DNA from: JAGIBJ01 sp032119595
GTDB taxonomy: Bacteria; Actinomycetota; Thermoleophilia; Solirubrobacterales; Solirubrobacteraceae
NCBI GenBank assembly: GCA_032119595.1
Contig: JAUMBQ010000008.1
Location: 310,001-374,000 of the forward strand
Direction: 5' to 3'
Length of the DNA: 64,000 bases
In this document: positions 25,073 to 33,695 of the stretch, piece by piece
Layout: the number at the start of each line of letters is the position of its first letter
How positions within the stretch are numbered: the stretch's first letter is position 1
Notes under the pieces: model-generated
What the model was told of the DNA's origin: nothing
What the model saw: only the letters and a program-made list of their open reading frames with translations
The model's database searches: none
Program-made: the position numbers and the translations under genes

Positions 25073-26614
25073 ATGACCTCGATCGACACCTCACGCAGGG
25101 CGGCCGCAGCACGGCCGCACACCAGCGCAGACCGCAACGCCGGGGCCGCCACGCAAGTTCCCACGGTGCGGGAAGTGCGCGCGTGCGTCGGTGTGCTCGG
25201 CGAGCTGCCTGCGCCGCTCCTGTTCTTGATCGACGTGGCCTCCGTCGCGGCCGCCTGCGCGCTGGCCCCAGGCGCCATCGATGCGACGTGGAGGCTCGCG
25301 CTCGCGGCGGTGATCGTGATCGGCCTCACCTCCCAGCACGCACACCGTTCAGGGACGGGCCGACTGCATCCGACCACGCTCGTGCGATCCATCTTCGCCG
25401 GTGGGATCGCCGCCACGGCGGCCTTGCTCGCCGCGCGCAGCCTCGCAACACACGGGCCAGACGCGCGGGAACTCCTGGCGGCGGGCGCACTCTCCACCGG
25501 AGTCGTCCTCGCCGTGCGCCTAATCCTCCAGGCGGTGGCTCGGCGCGCTCGGCGCCATGGCGCGGGGATGGTGCCGACGCTGATCGTCGGCGCCGGCGTC
25601 GTGGGCCGCCAACTCGAACGCCGCATGCGCGCACATCCGGAACTCGGGTTCATGCCCCTCGGATTCCTCGACGACGACCCGTCCCCCTTCGGCCAGCTCG
25701 ACGCTGGAACGCCCGCGATCATCCTCGGCCCGACCTCCACCCTGCCCGAGGCCGTTCAGCGCAGTGGTGCGCGGCACGTCGTCTTCTCCTTCACCCGTGC
25801 CCCCGACTCCGAAGTGCTGCCGCTGCTGCGCGAGTGCCAGCGGCAGGGCATCGACGTGTCGGTGATGCCGCGCCTCTTTGAGAACGTCAACGGGCGGATT
25901 CGCGTGGAGCAGCTCGCCGGCCTCCCTCTCCTCGCGCTCAGGCAGACCAACCCGCGGAGCTGGCAGTTCGCGATGAAGCACGCCAGCGACCGCGTGCTCG
26001 CCGCCATCTTCTTGGTCCTGCTCTCACCGCTCATCGCGGTCGTGGCGGTGCTGGTGCGGATGAGTTCCCCAGGACCGATCCTCTATCGCCAGGAGCGCGT
26101 GGGCCGCGACGGCCGGTCGTTCCGCCTTCTGAAGTTCCGTTCGATGCGCATCTCCGAAGAGGCCCTCGACTTCGCGGTCGTGGAGCGGCTGGAAATTGCC
26201 GGCCTCGGACCCGGCGGCATCGAGGGCGACGACCGGCGGACCGTCGTCGGACGCTTCCTGCGCCGAAGCGGACTCGACGAACTGCCCCAGCTCATGAACG
26301 TGCTTCGAGGCGAGATGTCGATCGTCGGCCCGCGACCGGAGCGCCCCGAGTTCGCCGATCGTTTCGGCGAACGGCTGCGCCGCTACGACGACCGACACTT
26401 GGTTCGGGCCGGCATCACCGGCTGGGCCCAAGTCAACGGCCTTCGCGGCCAGACTTCGATCGCCGAGCGCATCGAATGGGACAATTGGTACATCCAGAAC
26501 TGGTCGCTCGGGCTTGATCTGGTCGCGCTGGCGATGACACCGCTGGCGATCCTTCGAACCCCCCGTGAGGAGGCGGTCGATGCCACGCACGCCAGCACCG
26601 CAACCCAGGACTAG
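25073..26614 (+). CDS. Exopolysaccharide polyprenyl-phosphate sugar-1-phosphate transferase
   Basis: A 513-aa paralogue of the divergent transferase. TM helices lie in the first ~165 residues, then a nucleotide-binding-like segment (TLIVGAGVVGRQLERRM), then the catalytic domain: KHASDRVLAAIFLVLLSPLI, RQERVGRDGRSFRLLKFRSM, SGLDELPQLMNVLRGEMSIV, GPRPERPEF and AGITGWAQVNGLRGQTSIAE. The WAQVNGLRG end is typical of the WcaJ/ExoY-like group. It initiates glycan repeat-unit synthesis on undecaprenyl phosphate. The histidine kinase gene begins inside its last 35 bases, so the two are co-transcribed. Confidence 0.9.
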   Translation: MTSIDTSRRAAAARPHTSADRNAGAATQVPTVREVRACVGVLGELPAPLLFLIDVASVAAACALAPGAIDATWRLALAAVIVIGLTSQHAHRSGTGRLHPTTLVRSIFAGGIAATAALLAARSLATHGPDARELLAAGALSTGVVLAVRLILQAVARRARRHGAGMVPTLIVGAGVVGRQLERRMRAHPELGFMPLGFLDDDPSPFGQLDAGTPAIILGPTSTLPEAVQRSGARHVVFSFTRAPDSEVLPLLRECQRQGIDVSVMPRLFENVNGRIRVEQLAGLPLLALRQTNPRSWQFAMKHASDRVLAAIFLVLLSPLIAVVAVLVRMSSPGPILYRQERVGRDGRSFRLLKFRSMRISEEALDFAVVERLEIAGLGPGGIEGDDRRTVVGRFLRRSGLDELPQLMNVLRGEMSIVGPRPERPEFADRFGERLRRYDDRHLVRAGITGWAQVNGLRGQTSIAERIEWDNWYIQNWSLGLDLVALAMTPLAILRTPREEAVDATHASTATQD

Positions 26615-28619
26615 TGCCGCAGGCGGTGGGCTGCGCCGCAGTGCGCCGCCCACACCTCAGGCCGCCGAACTCTCGCAGCGGGCCACCGCACCGAACCCGT
26701 CCAAGGCCTCCAACACGGCACCTTCGCCGGGTGGCGGAGAACCATCGGGTCCTCCCGCTGGGATGACGAGCCCAGGCGGGGATCAGATCCGCGTTCAGGA
26801 CGCAGCGACCGTCGCGATCCCCCCGCGTCCGGGCACCACGCCCATGGCGCTGCTGTGGCGAGGCGCGCTCACCCTCCTCGGCGTCGGCGCACTTGCCGGC
26901 TTTGTGCTGTCGACGAATGAGATCTATCGCCAGATCGCCGCCGCCGTCCTCGCGAGCGCCTTCACGGCGGCCATCACGATCGTGCTCACCGATCGTCGCG
27001 AGGAAGCCCGTCGTACCGCGATGATCGCCCGCGAACACGAGCTTCGACTCCGCGAGCGGCAGCTCGTCCATGCGCAGCATGCCCTCGAGCGCGAGCGCAG
27101 CCGTGTGGCCCTGTTCCAGCGCGCCGCCGAGGGCCTGCGCGGCCAGCGCGAGATCGGCGCGATCGCCATCGCCGGCCTCGAGCTGATCACCACGGCCTCC
27201 GCTGCCGACTGTGGCGCCATCTACCTGCGCCCCGACGACCGCGACGACTTCCAGCTCGCGGGCGTGCGCGGCATCGCTCCCGAGCGCGTGCCGGCCCCCA
27301 ACAAGTTCGCGACCCACAGCGCCGGCCGCGAGGCCCTCGGCGGTCTGCGTGCCATGGCCACCACCCATGGTCCGTCGGGCGTGCATCACGAACTTGGGCA
27401 CCGCATCCGCGTGGAGTCGTTCATTCCGATCGTCCGTCGTGGTCGCGCGATCGGCCTCGTCTGGACCGCACGGACCGCCGGCCAGCCGTTCTCGGTGCCG
27501 GAACTCGCGACCGCCGGTGGTATCGCCGACCTCGTCGCTGCCGAGATCACCGGCGCCAGCGCCCTCGCGCGCGCCATCGACGCGGCTCGCATTTCGCAGA
27601 TCATGATCGAGCACGCCCCGGATCCGGTGGCGCTCTTTTCCGCCAGCGGCAAGGTCTTGGTCGAGAACCCGCCCATGGCGATGCTTCGCGGCAAGGCCCT
27701 CGCGGTCGATGTGCCGGAGACGATGCGGCAAGGCGAGATGCGTGACGAGATCGTCACCGACGCTGGTCGACGTGTCCTCACGCGGTACGCCACCCCGGTG
27801 ACCGACGGTGAGGGTCGTCCGATCGGCCGGCTCGTCGCGTTGCGCGATGTGACGGCCGAGCGCGAGGCCGACCGCCTCAAAGACGAATTCTTCGCCCTCG
27901 TCTCTCACGAGCTGCGCACGCCGTTGACGTCCATGCTGGGCTACCTGGAACTCGTCCGCGACGAAGTGCTCAGTGAGGACGCCCTCGACTTCGTCGATGT
28001 GATCGAACGCAATGCCCACCGCCTGCAGCGCGTCGTCGGCGACCTGCTGTTCGTCGCCCGCTTCGAGGCTGGCCACATCCCGATCCTCGAAGGCGAACTC
28101 GATCTGCGCACCCTGTGCGATGAGGCCATCGCTGCGGCCCTTCCGGCCGCCGACCGCGCGGGGGTGCACCTGACGCTCGATGCCGACCGCACCGCCGTGA
28201 TGACCGCCGACCGCGACCGGCTCGGCCAGACGCTCGACAACCTCGTCAACAACGCGATCAAGTTCACCCCGGACGGCGGCACCGTCACCCTCCGGCTGCG
28301 CGATCGCGGCGACTCGGTCGTCGTCGAGATCGTCGACTCGGGCGAGGGCATCGACCCTGACGAGATCGACAACATCTTCAAGCGCTTCTACCGCTCCGGC
28401 CGCGTGGTACGCCGCGCCGTCCCGGGCGCTGGCCTCGGGCTCACCATCGTGCGCTCGATCGTCGAGGCGCACGGCGGCACCGTCCGCGTGACCTCACGCC
28501 TGGGCCGCGGCTCGACCTTCACCGTCACCCTCCCCCGCGCCCCGCGCGATCGCTCGGCCAGCAACGTGCCGATCTACGACGCCGCGACGGCCGCGGCGCC
28601 GCAGCAGCCCCAGCCGTAA
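26580..28619 (+). CDS. Membrane sensor histidine kinase (GAF-PAS-HisKA-HATPase)
   Basis: The protein has 679 aa. A disordered Pro/Ser/Ala N-terminus (1-85) precedes two TM helices (about 90-135, LLGVGALAGFVLS and IAAAVLASAFTAAITIVL). Then come a coiled coil (about 138-170, rich in E/R), a GAF domain (about 175-305), a PAS domain (about 310-405), HisKA with phospho-accepting His443 in FFALVSHELRTPLTSML, and a HATPase_c with NLVNNAIKFTPDGG, DSGEGIDPDEI and GAGLGLTIVRSIVEAHGG. The ATG at 26580 follows GAGGAGG and overlaps the transferase gene by 35 bp, tying this kinase to surface-glycan synthesis. The response regulator at 29168-29983 is the nearest candidate partner. Confidence 0.9.
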   Translation: MPRTPAPQPRTSAAGGGLRRSAPPTPQAAELSQRATAPNPSKASNTAPSPGGGEPSGPPAGMTSPGGDQIRVQDAATVAIPPRPGTTPMALLWRGALTLLGVGALAGFVLSTNEIYRQIAAAVLASAFTAAITIVLTDRREEARRTAMIAREHELRLRERQLVHAQHALERERSRVALFQRAAEGLRGQREIGAIAIAGLELITTASAADCGAIYLRPDDRDDFQLAGVRGIAPERVPAPNKFATHSAGREALGGLRAMATTHGPSGVHHELGHRIRVESFIPIVRRGRAIGLVWTARTAGQPFSVPELATAGGIADLVAAEITGASALARAIDAARISQIMIEHAPDPVALFSASGKVLVENPPMAMLRGKALAVDVPETMRQGEMRDEIVTDAGRRVLTRYATPVTDGEGRPIGRLVALRDVTAEREADRLKDEFFALVSHELRTPLTSMLGYLELVRDEVLSEDALDFVDVIERNAHRLQRVVGDLLFVARFEAGHIPILEGELDLRTLCDEAIAAALPAADRAGVHLTLDADRTAVMTADRDRLGQTLDNLVNNAIKFTPDGGTVTLRLRDRGDSVVVEIVDSGEGIDPDEIDNIFKRFYRSGRVVRRAVPGAGLGLTIVRSIVEAHGGTVRVTSRLGRGSTFTVTLPRAPRDRSASNVPIYDAATAAAPQQPQP

Positions 28620-28636
28620 GCGGCGCGCGGCGGCCA

Positions 28637-28768
28637 AACACGGTCAGACCTACGCTGAACCCGTCCGATCAGACCTGACACTCATTTCTGGTGCGGCCGA
28701 CTTCCGGTTCCAGCGCCGAACACGGTTAGATCTGAGCTGGACCCGCCGGGCAGAACCTGACCGTGATT
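28637..28768. repeat. Pair of related ~50-bp elements with internal symmetry
   Basis: Copies at 28637-28686 and 28719-28768 align over 50 nt with roughly 70% identity, sharing AACACGGT.AGA at the left and ACCTGAC at the right. CACGGTCAG (28639-28647) and CTGACCGTG (28757-28765) are a perfect 9-bp inverted pair spanning the block, and copy B alone can also fold (CACGGTTAG with CTGACCGTG). The block lies 18 bp after the histidine kinase stop. It may be a terminator, an RNA element or an intergenic repeat. Confidence 0.5.
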
Positions 28769-28885
28769 CCCGCCATCGGGTCGCCGGCACCGCGAGGCGA
28801 TCGCCAGCAGACCCGCTCAGCTCACGGCTCCCTCTGAGCCGGAGCGCCTGCGTTCTCTCGCCCCGCAGGCCCCAAGGCCGGAGCA

Positions 28886-28904
28886 GGGGCGCCAGCGGCG
28901 CCCC
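28886..28904. terminator. GC hairpin in the kinase/regulator intergenic region
   Basis: GGGGCGCC and GGCGCCCC form a perfect 8-bp stem with a 3-nt AGC loop. It lies 267 bp beyond the kinase stop in a 548-bp gap (28620-29167) that has no convincing gene. The role is uncertain. Confidence 0.35.
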
Positions 28905-29081
28905 ACGAGCGCACGTCGACATGATCTGCCCGCGGCGAACACCTAGGGCTCCCAAGCCGGCGTTCTCCAGGACAAACAGAGCCCATCCTGCCGGGTCCGT
29001 TGCCGCACTCGATCAAGGGCTCCAACAGCCCCAGTGACCAGGGCAAACGGGGACCAACCTCTAGGCCGGCCCAAAAAAATT

Positions 29082-29121
29082 GGACGCCCGGGACGGCCTG
29101 AGAGAGCCGTCCCGGGCGTCC
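29082..29121 (-). terminator. Intrinsic terminator of the response-regulator transcript
   Basis: Perfect 16-bp arms (GGACGCCCGGGACGGC and its complement) close an 8-nt loop. On the minus strand a run of seven T residues follows four bases later. This is the only textbook rho-independent terminator I saw in the window. It lies 46 bp after the response-regulator stop. Confidence 0.92.
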
Positions 29122-29167
29122 TGACCCGGTGAACGCGGGGCCGGAGGATCCCGACCTGAACGCGCCC

Positions 29168-29983
29168 TTAGATGAAGGGGTTGGGGTCCTCGCCCGCAGC
29201 AGCGCTGCGGTTGGCTGCAGGCGCGGAAATGGCCGGCTGGGAGCCCACAGCAACCGATGGTGGGGCAGCGTCCGGTGCGGGCGCCTTGCTGCCCATGCCG
29301 AGGTAGCGGTAACCGAACCCGCGGACCGTTTCGATCGGCACGTCCTCCGCCGGCATAACCGACTCGAGCTTGCGGCGCAGATAGCCCACGTAGAGCTTGA
29401 CCTGCTCCGGTGCCGCGCGGTCGTTGCCCCAGACCAGCTCGAGCAGGCGATCCCGCCCGATGACCTCGCCCGGATGGCGGACCAGCGTGTGGAGCAGGCG
29501 GAACTCAAGCGGCGTGAGGTGCACCGGCGTGCCTTGCACCGCGACCGTGGCGGTCACCGGATCGATGGCCACCAGGCCGTCGTCGATCGCCTGCGGCGCC
29601 TCGCCGCTGACATCCGAAGAGCGGCGCAGGATCGCATCGATGCGGGCCAGTAGCTCCTGGCGACCAAACGGCTTGGTCACGTAGTCGTCGGCGCCGCTCT
29701 TGAGACCGCGCACCTTCTCGAGTTCGGTGCTGGCGGCGGTGAGCATGATCACCGGGACGTCGGTGACGTCCCGGATCCGCTGCAGGGTCTGCCAGCCGTC
29801 GATGTCCGGCATCGTGACGTCGAGGAGCACAAGGTCTGGGACGTCGCTGAAGATATGGCGCAGCGCAGCTCGGCCATCGATGGCCTCACTCACGTCGTAG
29901 CCGGCTCGCTCCAACAGGAGCCTGACCAGGCTGCGAACATCGGGCTCATCGTCAACGACGAGTACTTGGTGTTGGGTCGTCAT
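29168..29983 (-). CDS. OmpR/PhoB-family response regulator
   Basis: The protein has 271 aa. The receiver domain (6-120) has the acidic pair DDEPD (11-15), phospho-acceptor Asp55 in LVLLDVTMPD, the Thr in MLTAAS and the Lys in YVTKPFG. The DNA-binding winged helix (about 140-235) shows LTPLEFRLLHTLVRHPGEVI and VRGFGYRYLG. A Pro/Ala/Ser tail of ~35 residues ends the protein. The ATG overlaps the stop of the GGDEF-EAL gene (ATGA) and is preceded by GGAGGG, so the two are translationally coupled. It probably acts in the same c-di-GMP pathway. Confidence 0.93.
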   Translation of the reverse strand: MTTQHQVLVVDDEPDVRSLVRLLLERAGYDVSEAIDGRAALRHIFSDVPDLVLLDVTMPDIDGWQTLQRIRDVTDVPVIMLTAASTELEKVRGLKSGADDYVTKPFGRQELLARIDAILRRSSDVSGEAPQAIDDGLVAIDPVTATVAVQGTPVHLTPLEFRLLHTLVRHPGEVIGRDRLLELVWGNDRAAPEQVKLYVGYLRRKLESVMPAEDVPIETVRGFGYRYLGMGSKAPAPDAAPPSVAVGSQPAISAPAANRSAAAGEDPNPFI

Positions 29984-32604
29984 CGTGCTTTCCCTCCGGG
30001 AACCATTCCGCCTCGACGCATCAGCTCGGTGGCGTCCTCGATCGTGAGTGGGCGTGCAAAGTGGAATCCCTGGGCCAGGCCGCAGCCCAGGACGCGCAGC
30101 ATCTGTGCCTGCTGCGCAGTTTCGACGCCCTCGGCGACGGCGTCGATGTTGAGTGCGTTCGCCATCTGCACGAGCGCGGAAACGAGCAGCGCATCTTGGC
30201 GCCGCTCCCCGAGCTCGGACACGAACGAACGGTCGATCTTCAGCGCGTCGACCTCGAAGCGCCGTAGGTAAGACAAAGAGGAGTAGCCGGTGCCGAAGTC
30301 GTCGAGCATGATCTTCACGCCGCGGGTTCGAAGGTCCGTGAGGATGTCGACCGCGTCCTCCTGCTCGATGAGCACCGACTCGGTGACTTCGAGCGCAAGG
30401 CACGTGGCGGGGAGGCCGGAGTCGGCGAGCGCGTCGACGACGAGCCCAACGATGTCGCGGTTTCCGAGCTGGCGGGCCGAGAGATTCACGGACAGCTGGA
30501 ACGGGCGAGGAAGGTCGAAATCGCGAAGCCACGCGGCGGCTTGGTGCGTCGCGGTCCGAAGCACCCACTCGCCGAGTCCGACGATCAAGCCCGACTCTTC
30601 CGCGATCGTGATGAAGTCGCCGGGGCCGACCAGGCCACGCTCCGGATGCTGCCACCGCACGAGCGCCTCGACGCCCTCGATAAACCCGGTCCGAAGATCG
30701 ACGATCGGCTGGTACCGGAGCGACAGCTCGCCTCGGTCGACGGCCCCGCGCAGCTCGCGCTCGGTGCGGACCCGCTCGGTGACGCGCTCACGCAGGGTGC
30801 GGTCGAAGGCCTCGACCCGATTGCGACCGAGTTCCTTGGCGCGGAACGTTGCGGCGTCGGCGTCGCTGAGCAGTTCCTGCGGCGTGGCGTCTGGCCCCGC
30901 GACGGTCACCCCGATGCTCACGGTGAGCACGTAGTCCTCGCCTGCAGCGGCAAAGGGCTCCACGAACGCGTCGAGGATCGTCTCGGCCAGCACCATCGGC
31001 TCGGACTCGTCATCGCGCTCGCCACAGACGATCACGAACTCGTCGCCCGAGAGCCGCGCGATCGTGTCGCCCGGGCGCACCACGGCCTGAAGCCGCGGCA
31101 CCACCGACGTGAGCAGGCGATCGCCGACGTCGTGGCCGAGCGTGTCGTTGACGTACTTGAAGTTGTCGATGTCCAGGACGAGCACACCGGTGTGGAGCTC
31201 CAGCTGGCGATCGCGTTCGAGAGCCTGCTCGAGCCGGTCGATGGCGAGCGTCAGCGACGGCAGCCCCGTGAGGCGGTCGTGCAACTCCATGCGTCGGCGC
31301 TCGGCCTCTTCGCTCCACCGCGTGAGGGCGTCGCCGTAGATCGAGGCGACCTCCTCGACGTAGTCAATCTCGTCCGGAGCCCAGGCTCCCGATTGAGGAC
31401 GATAGGTGCCGATCGCACCGACGATCTTGCCGCGAGCGACGACCGGGACGGCGAGCCCAGCACGCACCCCTTCGTCAACCATCACCGAGGTCGGCGCGAG
31501 ATCGCTGTCGAGCCAATTCTCCACCGTGCGCGTCGCACCGGATCGCACGGCGCGGCCCATCAACGATGAATCCTCCACCGACTCGACCGATGGCAAGACA
31601 CCCGGCGCCCATCCCATCGCTGTTTGCAGCCGAAGCGTCTGGTGGTCCTCGCGAAGGCTCGCGACGATCGCGTGCGTCGAAAACGTCATCGACGCCACCG
31701 CGGTGAGGATCCCCTCCTCGACCTCCTCGCGCTGCCCTCCGCCACTGATCAGGGCACGCATCCGCGACAGCAGCCGCTGCTGCGTGGCGAGCCAGCGAAC
31801 CTTCGCGTCGGGCGCCTCAGCGTCGTGCGGGGCGATGAAGCACGAGAAGCCGATGGCGGCATTCGTGGAATCGACGACCGGGGAAGCGTCGCAGTCAACG
31901 GCGATGTGCTCGCCGTCCTTGCGCGGGAAGAACGTGGCGAACCGAGGGATCTCTCGGCCGGACATCGTCTCGTCGATCAGGTCTTTGGTCTGCTGTCCGC
32001 CGCCCGGGAAGAGGTCGGCGAGGGGCTTGCCCATCGTCTCCGCGGCCGTCCACCCGAGGAGGTCCTCCATCGCGACGTTCCACGTCGTCACGATCCCCTT
32101 GGCGTCGGTCGCCATGATCGCGTTGCGCGATGACCCGACCACGGCGGCGACGCGATCGTGCCGCTCGATGACACCGGCAACCTCGGCGCGCGCGCGAAGC
32201 TCCTCACCGAGGTCGGTGATCTGCACGAGGAGCACCGGCTGCTGGCCGGGATCACTCACCGCGCTGGTGGAGGCCCGGAACCAGGCCGTCTGACCATCAG
32301 GACGCTGGTAGCTGAAATCGGGCGATTCGAGGATCGGCCGGTCGCCGGTCAGGAGCGCGGCGAGGGCGCGGTCAGCGCCGGCGCGGTCATCCGGAGCCGC
32401 AAATGCGCTCCAGTGCACCCCGACGAACTCCTCCGGCGCGGCCCCGAGCAGTGCCGCCACCCGGAAGTTGGCGCGCATGATGATCCCGGCGGCGTCCAGG
32501 AGGACCATCGGGACGGGCGAAAGGTCGAACGACTCGCGCAGGCCGCCGCCGAACACCGTGGGCACGGCGGGAACGGGGCTGACGTGTTCAGGAGTGGAGT
32601 GCAC
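29980..32604 (-). CDS. PAS-PAS-GAF-GGDEF-EAL cyclic di-GMP turnover protein
   Basis: An 874-aa soluble protein. Domains: PAS (20-130), PAS (145-260), GAF (290-430), GGDEF (440-600) and EAL (615-865). The cyclase signature is SGDEF (519-523), an accepted variant of GGDEF. The RPGD I-site (510-513) sits five residues before it, so product inhibition is likely. The phosphodiesterase part has intact EAL in EGVEALVRW (646-648), NLSARQL, LDDFGTGYSS and LKIDRSFV. Both activities therefore look possible. It has no TM helix; three sensory modules imply a cytoplasmic signal. GTG start at 32604. It is coupled to the response regulator. Confidence 0.93.
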   Translation of the reverse strand: MHSTPEHVSPVPAVPTVFGGGLRESFDLSPVPMVLLDAAGIIMRANFRVAALLGAAPEEFVGVHWSAFAAPDDRAGADRALAALLTGDRPILESPDFSYQRPDGQTAWFRASTSAVSDPGQQPVLLVQITDLGEELRARAEVAGVIERHDRVAAVVGSSRNAIMATDAKGIVTTWNVAMEDLLGWTAAETMGKPLADLFPGGGQQTKDLIDETMSGREIPRFATFFPRKDGEHIAVDCDASPVVDSTNAAIGFSCFIAPHDAEAPDAKVRWLATQQRLLSRMRALISGGGQREEVEEGILTAVASMTFSTHAIVASLREDHQTLRLQTAMGWAPGVLPSVESVEDSSLMGRAVRSGATRTVENWLDSDLAPTSVMVDEGVRAGLAVPVVARGKIVGAIGTYRPQSGAWAPDEIDYVEEVASIYGDALTRWSEEAERRRMELHDRLTGLPSLTLAIDRLEQALERDRQLELHTGVLVLDIDNFKYVNDTLGHDVGDRLLTSVVPRLQAVVRPGDTIARLSGDEFVIVCGERDDESEPMVLAETILDAFVEPFAAAGEDYVLTVSIGVTVAGPDATPQELLSDADAATFRAKELGRNRVEAFDRTLRERVTERVRTERELRGAVDRGELSLRYQPIVDLRTGFIEGVEALVRWQHPERGLVGPGDFITIAEESGLIVGLGEWVLRTATHQAAAWLRDFDLPRPFQLSVNLSARQLGNRDIVGLVVDALADSGLPATCLALEVTESVLIEQEDAVDILTDLRTRGVKIMLDDFGTGYSSLSYLRRFEVDALKIDRSFVSELGERRQDALLVSALVQMANALNIDAVAEGVETAQQAQMLRVLGCGLAQGFHFARPLTIEDATELMRRGGMVPGGKAR

Positions 32605-32756
32605 GGGGCGCGGGCGAAGCAGCTCATACCGAAGACCGGGTTTGACGAAGCGCCCATTTGGGCGGATTCAAGCTTCTCTCATACTTTTCGGCGCGAGCGG
32701 CTGGGAGTTGAGCCGGTTTCATACCTACGCCGCTCTGCACGCGTCCGTGCGCCAGA

Positions 32757-33581
32757 TCAGAACGTGCGCCAAGGGCGACCCATCGCGGCGCTGGCATCCC
32801 CGCAGAGCCGCACGACCTCGTCAATGTCGTCGCACACGTGGAGGAGGTCCAGGTCGTCTGGGTCGATCATTCCGCGACTGAGCAAGGTGGTCTTGGTCCA
32901 TTCGATCACTCCGCCCCAGAACTCGCTGTCCATCAGGATCACCGGGCGCTGACGGACCTTGTCGGTCTGGATCAGGCAGACGGTCTCGAACAGCTCATCG
33001 AGCGTGCCGTAGCCGCCCGGCAGGACCACGAACGCGCAGGCGTATCGCACGAAGCAGACCTTGCGCGCGAAGAAGTAGTGGAACGGCACGTCAAGGTCGA
33101 CGTACGGATTGGTGCCCTGCTCGAAGGGCAGCTCGATCCGCAGCCCGATCGACGTCTCACGGGCGTCCTGCGCTCCGCGGTTGGCCGCTTCCATCGCTCC
33201 CGGACCGCCGCCGGTGATGACCTTCATCCCCGCATCACCGAGGGCGTACCCGACCTGGCGCGCCAGCGTGTACTCCTCGGTGCCCTCTCCCGTGCGGGCC
33301 GAACCGAACACCGTCACGCCATGACCGATCGGTGCGAGCTGCTTGAACGCCCGATCGATTTCCGCGGAGATCCGCTGGACGCGTTGCTCATCGGTCGCCT
33401 CGGAGACGACGCCCGCCTCGTCGGCGCCGATGAGTTCCTCATCCAGCGTCTGCGGTTCACGCGGCAGGCCTCCGGCCGGCAGCGGCGCCACGCGTGGGTC
33501 AAGGTCGAGCCAGGTCGCCTCGTGGTCTTGTGGGGCCGACGGGTCGTCGTCCCCCGTTTCGATGAAACGGTCGTCGGTCAT
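32757..33581 (-). CDS. LOG-family (Rossmann-fold) nucleotide phosphoribohydrolase-like protein
   Basis: The protein has 274 aa. The ~75-residue acidic N-terminus is unremarkable, and the rest is the LOG fold: VTVFGSARTGEGTEEYTLAR, KVITGGGPGAMEAANRGA, and the catalytic/AMP-binding motif PGGYGTLDELFE. Family members cleave nucleoside 5'-monophosphates (cytokinin riboside monophosphates in plants); the bacterial physiological substrate is usually unknown, and old annotations as lysine decarboxylase are wrong. The ATG at 33581 is chosen, since the open frame upstream is not family-like. Confidence 0.85.
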   Translation of the reverse strand: MTDDRFIETGDDDPSAPQDHEATWLDLDPRVAPLPAGGLPREPQTLDEELIGADEAGVVSEATDEQRVQRISAEIDRAFKQLAPIGHGVTVFGSARTGEGTEEYTLARQVGYALGDAGMKVITGGGPGAMEAANRGAQDARETSIGLRIELPFEQGTNPYVDLDVPFHYFFARKVCFVRYACAFVVLPGGYGTLDELFETVCLIQTDKVRQRPVILMDSEFWGGVIEWTKTTLLSRGMIDPDDLDLLHVCDDIDEVVRLCGDASAAMGRPWRTF

Positions 33582-33695
33582 CGATCCATCGTGGCACTCC
33601 GGCGGCCACGCGTCGTCACTTGATCGACCGCGAAGCGGTGCATCACTGCGCCTGCAGGCCGGCTCGAGTGCCACCTACCCAGTTCCGGCGCCAGT

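Noticed and set aside
26433..28472. 679-codon minus-strand frame opposite the histidine kinase
   Set aside because: Antisense shadow of a gene with complete kinase motifs; Asp/Arg/Gly-rich and without homology.
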